In this document: one piece after another, positions 1 through 8,128 of the stretch | Position numbering within the stretch: the stretch's first letter is position 1 | How the letters are laid out: each line of letters opens with the position of its first letter | Source: M55B118 sp964501715 | Lineage (GTDB): Bacteria > Bacillota_I > Bacilli_A > Izemoplasmatales > Izemoplasmataceae | DNA: 11,140 bases | Direction of reading: 5' to 3' | Assembly (NCBI GenBank): GCA_964501715.1 | Contig: CAZCTR010000030.1 | Coordinates: 1-11,140, forward strand | Program-made: the position numbers and the translations under genes | Notes under the pieces: model-generated | Told to the model about the DNA's origin: nothing | The model's input: the letters and a program-made list of their open reading frames with translations, nothing else | The model's database searches: none

Positions 1-1045
1 CATGGATGGCGAGCGACTCGAGGTCGCGGATGGCGTGTGCCTTCCAGGTCTCGTCCCCTATGTGCTGCCAACCGGGAAGTTCGGTGAAGACCAAGAGCCC
101 GATCTCGTCACAGCGGTCGAGGAAATGCCGGCTCGGCGGGTAGTGCGAACTCCTGACAATGGTCGCTCCGAGTTCATGTTTCAAGATGTCCGCATCCTTC
201 TTCTGCGCGCTTTCAGGCATGGCATATCCGACAAAAGGGAATGATTGGTGGCGGTTGAGCCCGCGCAGGAAGACGGCTTCGCCGTTAAGATAGAAATGGT
301 TCTCATCGACGTGCACGGTGCGCACGCCGAAACGGGTCTCGTGGGCGAATTCGCCGTTTAGATGGACCTTGAGCGTGTAGAGTTTCGGGTGCTTGAGTGT
401 CCAAAGCGTCAGGTCATGCTCCTCTTCAAGCGTGACGGTGTCTGTCTCGCAATCGGCCTTGAAAGTCTTGATCAAAGTCTCTCCATCAAAAATCTCGAAC
501 AAGGCTTCGAGCATCCCTGTTTCCTTGAGACACGCCATGCGGAGGTTGAGGCTCTTCTCATTTCCGTCGATGAGCACGTGTTTCACCGCGTCGCGCGGTG
601 TCTCGATCAGGGTCACCTCACGGTAGATGCCGCCGTAGGTGAGATAATCGATGACGTGCCCGAAAGGCGGATGGTCGGAAGTCTCCCTTGAATCCACCTT
701 GAGCGTGAGCAGATTATCCCTTTCAAGGGCGTCGGTGAGTTCGACCTCGAAGGCCGTGTAGCCCCCGACGTGAGACTTCAGATGCCTGCCGTTCAAATAG
801 ACTTCCGCCTTGCTCATGACGCCTTCGAATCTCACGAACAGTCGGCGCTTCTTTTCAAGGTCATAGGAAAACGTCTTCTGATAGGCATACACACCCTCGG
901 TCGCGGTCTCGTCGAAATAGGATTTGCTCAGTGTCTGCACAGTGTGGGGGATGTCGACGAATGTCCCCTCGAAAGGCGTGTCGGTGTCTTTTTCCGAAAA
1001 GCCTTGCTTGAAGCGCCAATCAAAGTTCAATGCCGTCTTCCGCAT
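1..1045 (-). CDS. lacZ: GH2 family glycosidase, probable beta-galactosidase (partial, C-terminus beyond left edge)
   Basis: The first 348 residues of a glycoside hydrolase family 2 enzyme are present. Residues 1 to about 155 form the N-terminal jelly-roll sugar-binding domain, including an FEGVMSKAEVYLNG segment and YLTYGGIYREV. An immunoglobulin-like domain follows to about 245 and leads through RFGVRT into the TIM barrel, with LRGLNRHQSFPFVG and then SSHYPPSRHFLDRCDEIGLL, a classic GH2 signature. The catalytic glutamates lie beyond the edge, so activity cannot be confirmed. The ATG at 1045 follows AAGGAG ten bases upstream and overlaps the end of the transporter gene by 26 bases. No signal peptide is visible, so it is probably cytoplasmic and acts on imported sugar. 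A beta-glucuronidase is the main alternative because GH2 N-terminal parts look alike; the galactose operon context favours beta-galactosidase. Confidence 0.88.
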   Translation of the reverse strand, partial: MRKTALNFDWRFKQGFSEKDTDTPFEGTFVDIPHTVQTLSKSYFDETATEGVYAYQKTFSYDLEKKRRLFVRFEGVMSKAEVYLNGRHLKSHVGGYTAFEVELTDALERDNLLTLKVDSRETSDHPPFGHVIDYLTYGGIYREVTLIETPRDAVKHVLIDGNEKSLNLRMACLKETGMLEALFEIFDGETLIKTFKADCETDTVTLEEEHDLTLWTLKHPKLYTLKVHLNGEFAHETRFGVRTVHVDENHFYLNGEAVFLRGLNRHQSFPFVGYAMPESAQKKDADILKHELGATIVRSSHYPPSRHFLDRCDEIGLLVFTELPGWQHIGDETWKAHAIRDLESLAIH

Positions 1046-2432
1046 AGATGTCACGCTCCTTCAGTTTGTCGACGATCTCGGCGTAGGCCTTTTCGTCGAG
1101 TACATGCTTCTTGTTGAAAAGGGTCAATGAGATGAGGAGTCCGATGATCGGCACAAGGAACATGAGGATCCTCATCCCGATGATGGTGAGGTCCGCCTGC
1201 GGCTGTCTCACATCATCGATGGCCGGCACGAACTGGAAGATCTCGAGCCCCGCACCGATGACGCCGAGGCTCAGGCCCATCGACAGCTTGACGATGAAGG
1301 TCTGCACGCTGAATGCAAGAGCCTCCGAGCGTTCGTTCTGATGGTATTCGCCGTATTCTACGGTGTCGGAGACAAGCACGGTCTGAAGCACCATCTGAAG
1401 GCCCTGACCGATGAACACGAAGCCTCCGAAGGCGAATAGCAGGGAAAGCTCCAAGGTGTTCTCGAAGAAGAATGCGTTGAACAAGAGGAGCGCGAAACCT
1501 GCGATTTGCAATATGACCGACAGGTTGAAGACCTGTTTGCGCAACAGCTTTTTCTTGAGGAGCGGAAAGATGAGCGAGCCGATCACCTGTAGCACGCCGC
1601 CGATCCCCATGAAGACGATGAAGAGCTCCGGGCGGGCGATATCGTAGAGGATATAGTAGATGGCCATGCCGCTTGTGATGTAGAGCACGAAGTTCGAGAT
1701 GAGGACCACGACCATGACCACGAGCAGCTGATCATTGCCCCGCAGAAGATTGAACATCCTTTTCAGGCTCACCTTGTTCGCCTTCTTCGTGACGACATTT
1801 TCACGGACACGAAGCGCGAGCACGAGCTCACTGAAGAAAAACACCAAGGACACGATGAGGGCGAGGAAAAAAAATCCTCTCGTCTGAGCCTCGACATTCC
1901 GCCCGCCCCCGAGGATCTCCGCGAGCTGCAGGTATCCCGCCGAGACGATGAAGAAACCGATGCTCGTGAATAGGCGGGTCAGCACGGTGATGCTCTCGCG
2001 CTCCTTCTGCGATTGCGAGAGCGCCGGGATCATGCTCCAAAAGGGGATGTCCATGAGTGTATAGGTCATGCCCCAAAGCGTGTAGAGCACCGTCACGTAC
2101 GCATACATGCGTAGCGAGTCGGGAGAGAGGTCGGGGTTTAGGAATATGAGTACCAGGATGATGCTGTTCAGGAAGGACCCGATCAGGATCCAGGGCCTGA
2201 ACTTGCCCATCCTGCTGTTTGTGTTCGCCACCACGCTGCCCATGATCGGGTCGTTGACGGCGTCCCAGATGCGCACGATCATCATCATCGTCCCGATGAA
2301 AAGGGGCGAGATGCCGATCAGGTCGATGAAGAAGAACGCCATGATGGTGCTCATCGCGAACATGGCGTCCTTGCCGAGCCCTCCGAACGCGAATATGAAC
2401 TTATGTCTTTTCGATACTGTCTTTGTCTGCAT
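1020..2432 (-). CDS. MelB-like galactoside:cation symporter (GPH family, MFS)
   Basis: This 470-residue polytopic membrane protein is close to the length of E. coli melibiose carrier (473). Residues that bind cation and sugar in MelB have equivalents here: Asp22 in GKDAMF, Asp57 and Asp61 in WDAVNDPIMG, and Asp128 in MDIPFW. The GKFRPW loop at 76-81 is also typical of the glycoside-pentoside-hexuronide family. Repeated hydrophobic stretches fit 12 membrane helices. No C-terminal phosphotransferase (EIIA-like) domain is present, unlike LacS. It probably imports melibiose, raffinose-type sugars or lactose together with Na+ or H+, supplying the two hydrolases encoded on either side. The ATG at 2432 has GAGGAG seven bases upstream and lies 32 bases inside the alpha-galactosidase gene, which suggests coupled translation. 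Exact substrate and coupling ion are inferred; family assignment is firm. Confidence 0.93.
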   Translation of the reverse strand: MQTKTVSKRHKFIFAFGGLGKDAMFAMSTIMAFFFIDLIGISPLFIGTMMMIVRIWDAVNDPIMGSVVANTNSRMGKFRPWILIGSFLNSIILVLIFLNPDLSPDSLRMYAYVTVLYTLWGMTYTLMDIPFWSMIPALSQSQKERESITVLTRLFTSIGFFIVSAGYLQLAEILGGGRNVEAQTRGFFFLALIVSLVFFFSELVLALRVRENVVTKKANKVSLKRMFNLLRGNDQLLVVMVVVLISNFVLYITSGMAIYYILYDIARPELFIVFMGIGGVLQVIGSLIFPLLKKKLLRKQVFNLSVILQIAGFALLLFNAFFFENTLELSLLFAFGGFVFIGQGLQMVLQTVLVSDTVEYGEYHQNERSEALAFSVQTFIVKLSMGLSLGVIGAGLEIFQFVPAIDDVRQPQADLTIIGMRILMFLVPIIGLLISLTLFNKKHVLDEKAYAEIVDKLKERDIYAEDGIEL

Positions 2433-4746
2433 CTTCTATCTCCTCGATGATATATAGTCTTGAGCTGAAATCGGGCATGAGCCGCATGCCCTCCTGATAC
2501 CCCGTGCCCCTGAAACGTGTGGGGAGCACGAGGCCATGACGCATCAGAAGTGCGCCGCTTGCGACGCACACGAACGGCTCGCTTTTGAACCTGAACCGGT
2601 TTGAAAGCCAGTTGAAGACCATGCCGTGCGGCTTCAGACGGATCGGAAGCGCGTGGCTCACAAGGGCGCCGAACCGTCTGATGTTCTCGAATTGCTCACG
2701 CATGCTCACCTTGTAGCGCTTCGTCTCATCGAGTCCGCGAAGACGCACTGTCTCCTCTTTCGGATTCGGAGAGGCGAGGCCCTTGAAGATGCCGAGCACG
2801 GCTTTTTCCCTGTTTTGGTCCACAACCATGAACCGCGTATCGTCCCCCTTGGAGAGGTCGTGAAACTCGCCGTATTGGAAAATACGCCTATGCGCCTTGT
2901 AAAAGGCCGTCTGCCGTTTGATCACCTCGCGGTCGAAGCGTGGGCGCTTGCGCAGGTCGAGTTCGTATCCGAGCACCCCGAAACAGGCGACGTTGAAGCG
3001 TGTCTCAAGAGGGGTATGCCTGAGGACCTGATGTGAGATGTCGTCACTCACATGGTTCGAGATGCTGCTTTGCGGATAGGAGAGCGCCGTCCCTTTCTGT
3101 ATGGCGAGGCGCTCATGCGCGTCGGTGTTGTCGCTCGTCCAGGTTTGTGGCATGTAATAAAGCATTCCGAGGTCGAAACGGTTCCCTCCGCTGCTGCAGG
3201 ATTCGAAGAGGACGTCCGGGAAGGCATCCTTTAGGCGCTTCAGGAGGTTATAAAGCCCGAGGACGTAAAGATGGGCAAGTTTTCCCTGATGCGCCTTGTC
3301 TTTCCCCTTGGAATAAAGGTCCGAAAGGTTGCGGTTCATATCCCACTTCACATAGTCGACATCCCCGCGGGTGAAGACGTCCTTCAAGGTCTTAAAGAGA
3401 TGGTCGACGACCTCCCCCTTGCTCAAGTCGAGAACAAGCTGGTTTCTTCCTAGCGAGGGATTGACGCCGGGTTTCTCGATGACCCAATCCGGGTGATTCA
3501 AATAGAGGTCGCTATCCTTGTTGACCATCTCCGGTTCGACCCATAGGCCGAACTTAAGACCCATCCGCTTGATCTTCCTGCTCAGTTTCGGCAGGCCTCC
3601 GGGCAGTTTCTTCAGGTTCTCGTGCCAGTCGCCAAGGGAAGACGTGTCGTCATCGCGTCTTCCAAACCACCCGTCGTCCAGGCAGAAACACTCAATGCCC
3701 AGTCTTTTCGCTTTCTTGGCGATGGCCAGGAGCTTTTTTTCGTTGAAATCGAAATAGGTCGCCTCCCAGTTGTTGACCTTGATGGGACGGTCCCTGTTCT
3801 CACTGTTGAGGTGATGCTTGATGAAGTCATGCATGTGCTTGCGCATGCCGAACAGGCCACAATCCGAGAAGGAAAGCACGGCCTCCGGGGCTGTGAAGGT
3901 CTCCCCCGGTTCCAGCCGCCACTTGAAATCGAAGCTGTTGAGGCCCATGTTGACGCGCAGCATGTCATGCGGACTTTTCTCGAAGGTGGCCTCGAAGTTG
4001 CCCGAATAGATGAGATTGAAGCCATACACATCGCCGAACGCCTCGCTTGCGTCCTCTTTTAGAAGCGCGAAGAACGGGTTGTGGTCGCTGCTTGAGACCC
4101 CTTTTTTGCTGTCGATCTTGTGGACGCCGTAGCGCAGGGGATGACGGTGCATGTGACGCTCCCTGATCCACGCGCCATCCAGGGTGAGCAGGTCATAGTC
4201 CGATTCGAGGAAATCGACCGTGGAGCTGAGGACGCGGTCAAGTGTGAAAGCCTCGTCGGTGTCGTTTGTCAGTGTCAGATTCTTCACAAGGGCATCCTCG
4301 TCCTCGAAGGCGGTGTAGTAAAGCCTCAGATGGATGTCGTGGTGTTTCTCCTTGAGTGTGATGATCAGCGTCTCGCCCTTCTTCGCCTGCGGCAAGCCTT
4401 CAAAGGACACGTCCTTACGGGTCTCGTGGCTGTGATAGAGGAAATCCATCGCGCGGAATCCGCTCTCGTCCTCGATGTGGATGAGGGGTTCACGGTAATC
4501 CCCCTTGCCATGGCTAGGGGCTTCGAGAGGGACGTGATTGAGCGAGAAGTCCTCATGGTCCTCGTAGTTCGTCGTGCTTCCGACGATGTGGCGCTTGTTG
4601 AGGAAGTGCGCCTGGGTGTGGACCTCACCGAGCTTCGCACCGTAATATAGGTGCAACAGGTGGCCGGTCTCATCTATGCCGATCACATAGGACGTTGCGA
4701 GGGTGCTCAGATGGAACATGCGTTTCTGTTTATCAAAATGAATCAT
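2401..4746 (-). CDS. aga: Alpha-galactosidase, glycoside hydrolase family 36
   Basis: This 781-residue enzyme should release terminal alpha-1,6-linked galactose from melibiose, raffinose and related sugars. Residues 1 to about 320 form the N-terminal beta-supersandwich. The TIM barrel follows, with CLDDGW (355-360), GLWVEPEM (400-407), YVKWDMNR (465-472), FESCSSGGNRFD (514-525) and WTSDNTDA (536-543). By family knowledge the nucleophile is Asp469 and the acid/base Asp539; their 70-residue spacing matches characterised bacterial GH36 enzymes. The C-terminal beta domain ends with a GTGYQEGMRLMPDFSSRLY segment. The start at 4746 is chosen because AAGGAGG lies six bases upstream and the protein then begins MIHFDKQKRMFHL; the frame stays open to an ATG at 4827, but that would add 27 basic residues unlike the family. 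The start overlaps galM by 14 bases. No signal peptide is seen, so it is probably intracellular. Confidence 0.95.
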   Translation of the reverse strand: MIHFDKQKRMFHLSTLATSYVIGIDETGHLLHLYYGAKLGEVHTQAHFLNKRHIVGSTTNYEDHEDFSLNHVPLEAPSHGKGDYREPLIHIEDESGFRAMDFLYHSHETRKDVSFEGLPQAKKGETLIITLKEKHHDIHLRLYYTAFEDEDALVKNLTLTNDTDEAFTLDRVLSSTVDFLESDYDLLTLDGAWIRERHMHRHPLRYGVHKIDSKKGVSSSDHNPFFALLKEDASEAFGDVYGFNLIYSGNFEATFEKSPHDMLRVNMGLNSFDFKWRLEPGETFTAPEAVLSFSDCGLFGMRKHMHDFIKHHLNSENRDRPIKVNNWEATYFDFNEKKLLAIAKKAKRLGIECFCLDDGWFGRRDDDTSSLGDWHENLKKLPGGLPKLSRKIKRMGLKFGLWVEPEMVNKDSDLYLNHPDWVIEKPGVNPSLGRNQLVLDLSKGEVVDHLFKTLKDVFTRGDVDYVKWDMNRNLSDLYSKGKDKAHQGKLAHLYVLGLYNLLKRLKDAFPDVLFESCSSGGNRFDLGMLYYMPQTWTSDNTDAHERLAIQKGTALSYPQSSISNHVSDDISHQVLRHTPLETRFNVACFGVLGYELDLRKRPRFDREVIKRQTAFYKAHRRIFQYGEFHDLSKGDDTRFMVVDQNREKAVLGIFKGLASPNPKEETVRLRGLDETKRYKVSMREQFENIRRFGALVSHALPIRLKPHGMVFNWLSNRFRFKSEPFVCVASGALLMRHGLVLPTRFRGTGYQEGMRLMPDFSSRLYIIEEIEDADKDSIEKT

Positions 4747-5707
4747 CCTCTTCCTCCTTGAACGTGTAAGACGTCGTGTGGGTCCTTGTCGTGTGCTTCC
4801 TTTGAAAACTTCCGGGATTCTGGTCACGGTGCATGTCGTTGGGCGGGTGCTGCGTCTCGAAACATATGTGGCTGTGCGCCTTGTCGGGCCTAAAGCCTTC
4901 CGCCGGGTCGTCTGCAGGAAAATTGTTGGTGTAGACCTGGACGGACGGGTAATCGGTCGTGATGTGTAGACACCGGCCGCCCTGGGCGCATTTCAAGGTG
5001 ATCTCTTTGGGCGATGAAAAGACAAAACAGTGGTCGATGCCCCTTTGCGGGGTGTCCGCGAGGGCTTTCAGTGAATCCTTCAAAGGTCTTTCTTCGGTGA
5101 AATCGAACCAGGTGTGCTTGACCGGTACGCAATTCATAGGGATATTGTGTTCACTCAATGTATAGACCCTGTCCGCATTCAACCTAAGTGTGTGGTGATC
5201 GAGCGAGTCATGCCCTTCACCGCCAAGATTGAAGTACGTGTGATTGGTGAGGTTCGAATACGTGTCATGGTCGGTGGTTGTCTCATGAGTGATGGTGAAC
5301 CCGTCGGGACGGAAACGGTAGATCACACGCACCGTGTCGGCCGCAGGAAAGTGTTCATAGGTGGGTTTCAATGTGAAGATGACTGCGTTTTTCCTCTTTT
5401 CCATTTCGAACCGTTTGAAAGCGAGGTTGTCACGCCCGCTGTGATGATGGACGGCATGGTCGCTCTTTAGGGTGTAGGTTTTTCCGTTTTGGAAGATTTC
5501 AGGCGGATAGACACGGCCCGCAAGCGGTCCGATGGTCGCACCCGGAAACTTTGTGTTGTGTTCGTAGCGGCTTTTGTCTGCGTAGGTGAAGACGATGTTC
5601 TCGAAACGCCCGTTCCTGTCAGGCGTCAATAGACGCACGATCGAGGCGCCGAGAGGCGAGAGTTCGATCGTGTACGCGTCAGCTTGAAAGGTGTAGGTCT
5701 CAATCAT
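4733..5707 (-). CDS. galM: Aldose 1-epimerase (galactose mutarotase)
   Basis: GalM interconverts beta- and alpha-D-galactose, providing the alpha form needed by galactokinase after hydrolysis of beta-galactosides. The 324 residues carry the family landmarks: PLAGRV with Arg65, a histidine cluster around 87-89 followed by SG, NLTNHTYFNLGG with catalytic His156, GIDHCF with Asp225, and FETQHPPND with catalytic-base Glu284. Length is normal for the family. The ATG at 5707 follows GGAGG nine bases upstream and overlaps the galT stop by 8 bases. The C-terminal tail is unusually acidic (KEEEDDSF); those codons coincide with the ribosome binding site and start of the next gene. A cytoplasmic enzyme; assignment is secure although epimerase-family members can differ in sugar preference. 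Confidence 0.95.
   Translation of the reverse strand: MIETYTFQADAYTIELSPLGASIVRLLTPDRNGRFENIVFTYADKSRYEHNTKFPGATIGPLAGRVYPPEIFQNGKTYTLKSDHAVHHHSGRDNLAFKRFEMEKRKNAVIFTLKPTYEHFPAADTVRVIYRFRPDGFTITHETTTDHDTYSNLTNHTYFNLGGEGHDSLDHHTLRLNADRVYTLSEHNIPMNCVPVKHTWFDFTEERPLKDSLKALADTPQRGIDHCFVFSSPKEITLKCAQGGRCLHITTDYPSVQVYTNNFPADDPAEGFRPDKAHSHICFETQHPPNDMHRDQNPGSFQRKHTTRTHTTSYTFKEEEDDSF
4753..4759 (-). promoter_or_regulatory. Ribosome binding site fixing the alpha-galactosidase start
   Basis: On the minus strand AAGGAGG stands six bases before the ATG at 4746, inside the end of galM. It is the strongest such site near the N-terminus and decides against the upstream in-frame ATG at 4827. Confidence 0.85.
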
Positions 5708-7151
5708 CGAGGTAGGCCTCCATGAACGTTTCGAAATGCGCCAGCCCTGTCTTTGTCATCTTGAAGATGCCGCAGTCCTCAAGCCCCTTCACGAAAGTGC
5801 GGGCGGTCGCGCTTTTGAGTGCGTCCTCATAGGAGGCATGCCCATCAAGGTCGAGTGAGGCGACCCACTCCTTATAAGGTGCGGGCGTATCACTGAACGT
5901 CCCGCCTTGCTTGAGTGTGTCCGCAATCGCCGCTAGGTCGGACTCCAGGCGACCGGGCAGGATGGCCAGGCCCATGACCTCGATCAGGCCGATGTTCTCC
6001 TTCTTGATCACGTGGACGTCACGATGGGGATGGAAGATGCCGTCGGGATGTGTGTCGCTCGTGCGGTTATTCCTGAGGGCGATGGTGAGTGTATAGACGC
6101 CGCCTTCGAATCTGGCGACCGGGGTGATCGCGTTGTGTCTCTCGCCGGTCTCGTTCAAAAGGTTGATGGCCGGGTCGCTGTAATCCAGGAAGAATCGTCT
6201 TAAGCGTTCGGCCTCGTCGGTGAGCGTCTTACGGTTTGTAGATTTCATTCTCACAATGCTGAGGGGCCAGTGGAGGATCTCATAGGTCACACCGTGCTTT
6301 TCATACGTCCTGATGACTTCCGCATGGTCGATGGGGAAGACGGCGCGTCCACCCTGGTAGTGCTCGTGGTCGAGGATGCTGCCACCGACGATGGGGAGGC
6401 CCGCGTTCGAACCGAGGAAATAATGCGGGAAGCGTTCAACGAAATCGAAGAGTCGTTCGAACGTGTGCCGGCCGACATCCATCGGGATGTGCGACTCGTG
6501 CAGGACGATGGCGTGTTCGTTATAGTAGAGATAAGGTGAGTATTGAAAATGGAACGGTTCACCGTTCAGTGTCATCGTGATGGTGCGGTGGTTGCTGCGA
6601 CCGGGATGGGAAAGATGACCGTAGAATCCCACGTTCTCCTTGCAAAGGAGGCATTTGGGGTAGCTCGTGCTCTTGGTCTTTCGCAGTTTCGCGATGGTCT
6701 TCGGGTCCTTCTCTGGCTTGCTCAGATTGATGGTGATCTTCATGGTGCCGTACTTGGAATCATGAGCGAAATGCTTGTTGCGCTTGATGCGCTCGGTCTT
6801 GATGTATTGGTTGTGTCTGCATAGGTTGTAGAGATATTCAGTCGCCTCTTTGGCCGGCAGGGCGTCAAAGGTGTCCTGGATGACGCTCGGCATGGGGGTC
6901 AGCACATCGAAGAGGTCGCTTTCCAAGTTGTCCTTCTCCGGCAGCGAATCACCAATCAGGCCTTCCGTTACGGCATGTTTTTTAATCGGTTCCATGATGG
7001 CCTCAAGGCCGGGAGGGTTCACCCGCTCGAAGGGTTTCGGTGCGATTTTCAGCTTGTAAGCGAGGCGGTTCACCGCGTAATCACAGTCCACCTTTTTGAT
7101 CAGTTTCTTCTCAAGGCCGTAGCTAATAAGTTCGAACACATGCCTGATCAC
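5700..7151 (-). CDS. galT: Galactose-1-phosphate uridylyltransferase, class II
   Basis: This is the second step of the Leloir pathway: UMP is exchanged between UDP-glucose and galactose-1-phosphate, giving UDP-galactose and glucose-1-phosphate. The 483-residue length and the sequence GSNAGLPIVGGSILDHEHYQGG (247-268) identify the larger class II form common in Bacillota, rather than the roughly 350-residue class I enzyme. The His262-x-His264-x-Gln266 triad is the catalytic motif, with His264 expected to be uridylylated by analogy. A CLLC pair at 167-170 is visible. Translation starts with GTG at 7151, the only non-ATG start in the operon, and the GTG overlaps the galE TGA stop by 4 bases. The binding site is weak (AAAGG about ten bases upstream), so translation probably depends on coupling to galE. 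Confidence 0.95.
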   Translation of the reverse strand: MIRHVFELISYGLEKKLIKKVDCDYAVNRLAYKLKIAPKPFERVNPPGLEAIMEPIKKHAVTEGLIGDSLPEKDNLESDLFDVLTPMPSVIQDTFDALPAKEATEYLYNLCRHNQYIKTERIKRNKHFAHDSKYGTMKITINLSKPEKDPKTIAKLRKTKSTSYPKCLLCKENVGFYGHLSHPGRSNHRTITMTLNGEPFHFQYSPYLYYNEHAIVLHESHIPMDVGRHTFERLFDFVERFPHYFLGSNAGLPIVGGSILDHEHYQGGRAVFPIDHAEVIRTYEKHGVTYEILHWPLSIVRMKSTNRKTLTDEAERLRRFFLDYSDPAINLLNETGERHNAITPVARFEGGVYTLTIALRNNRTSDTHPDGIFHPHRDVHVIKKENIGLIEVMGLAILPGRLESDLAAIADTLKQGGTFSDTPAPYKEWVASLDLDGHASYEDALKSATARTFVKGLEDCGIFKMTKTGLAHFETFMEAYLDD

Positions 7152-8128
7152 TTCAATCCCGCCTTTGTGAAATATCTGTCGGCCGAAACGATCATGGCCT
7201 CAAGGTCACGGGAAGGAGACCAACCAAGGATGCGTTTCGCTTTTTCATAGGAGGCGACGAGCACCGCGGGATCGCCCGGGCGTTTGTCTACGCAGGAGAC
7301 CTTGAAATCCTTGCCGGTGACGGTTTTGGTCTTTTCCAGGATGTTCCGGACGGAGTAGCCTTTCGCGGTGCCCAGGTTGAACACGTCGGACACACAATGT
7401 TTCACAGCATGGTTCAAGGCGAGTATGTGGGCCTCGACGAGGTCCTCGACATGCACATAGTCCCGCACCGCGGTGCCGTCGGGGGTCGGGTGGTCCGTCC
7501 CATACAGGGTGAAAGTGTCGTCTTCGCCCGAAGACGCCTTGAGCAAGTTCGGGATCAAGTGCGTCTCGGGGGTGTGGTTCTCTCCGATCAGGCCGCTCTC
7601 GTGGGCGCCCGCGACGTTGAAATAGCGTAGGGCGACATAGTTGAGCGGGGTGACGGCGCTCACGTGTTCGAGCATGGTCTCGATCGCCCGTTTCGTCTCG
7701 CCGTAGGGGTTCTTCGGCTTCAGGGGCACGTCTTCGGTGATCGGCTGGACCTCAGTCTCGCCGTACACGGCCGCGCTTGAGGAGAAGATGAGCGTATGGA
7801 CCGAGGCCTTGAGCATCGCGCTCACAAGCGCGCGTGAGCCTTCTACGTTGTTGTGGTAGTATTTGAGTGGGTCCGCGACGCTCTCGGCGACAAGGCTGAA
7901 GGCCGCGAAGTGCATGACCGCATCCACCCTCTCTTTCTTCAGTACACCATAAATGACGTCATGGTCGTGCAGACTGCAGACATAGAAGGGCACATCCTCC
8001 GCCACGCTCCTTTTGAACCCAGTAGAAAGGTCGTCCACGACAATGACATGATGGCCTTTTTCGCGCAGGGCCATGACAGCATGCGAGCCGATGTAGCCGG
8101 CGCCGCCTGTGACAAGTACACGCATCAT
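7148..8128 (-). CDS. galE: UDP-glucose 4-epimerase
   Basis: GalE is an NAD-dependent enzyme that interconverts UDP-galactose and UDP-glucose, regenerating the UDP-glucose that GalT consumes. It is an extended short-chain dehydrogenase of 326 residues. The NAD-binding GGAGYIGSH lies at 8-16, VVDDLSTG at about 30-37, the SSSAAVYG segment with the catalytic serine region at 116-123, and the catalytic Tyr142-x-x-x-Lys146 in NPYGETK. YFNVAGA and the later RPGDP and LGW segments are typical of GalE. Two consecutive ATGs occur at 8128 and 8125; GGGAGG lies six bases before the first, which is chosen. The start overlaps the galK stop by 4 bases. The product may also supply UDP-galactose for cell-surface polymers. 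Confidence 0.96.
   Translation of the reverse strand: MMRVLVTGGAGYIGSHAVMALREKGHHVIVVDDLSTGFKRSVAEDVPFYVCSLHDHDVIYGVLKKERVDAVMHFAAFSLVAESVADPLKYYHNNVEGSRALVSAMLKASVHTLIFSSSAAVYGETEVQPITEDVPLKPKNPYGETKRAIETMLEHVSAVTPLNYVALRYFNVAGAHESGLIGENHTPETHLIPNLLKASSGEDDTFTLYGTDHPTPDGTAVRDYVHVEDLVEAHILALNHAVKHCVSDVFNLGTAKGYSVRNILEKTKTVTGKDFKVSCVDKRPGDPAVLVASYEKAKRILGWSPSRDLEAMIVSADRYFTKAGLK

Noticed and set aside
1..1045. Beta-glucuronidase instead of beta-galactosidase for the GH2 fragment
   Set aside because: The deciding C-terminal residues are outside the window, so it cannot be excluded; neighbouring galactose genes make beta-galactosidase more likely.
4747..4827. N-terminal extension of 27 residues on the alpha-galactosidase
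   Set aside because: The added residues are basic, low in complexity and encoded inside galM, while a strong ribosome binding site supports the internal ATG at 4746.
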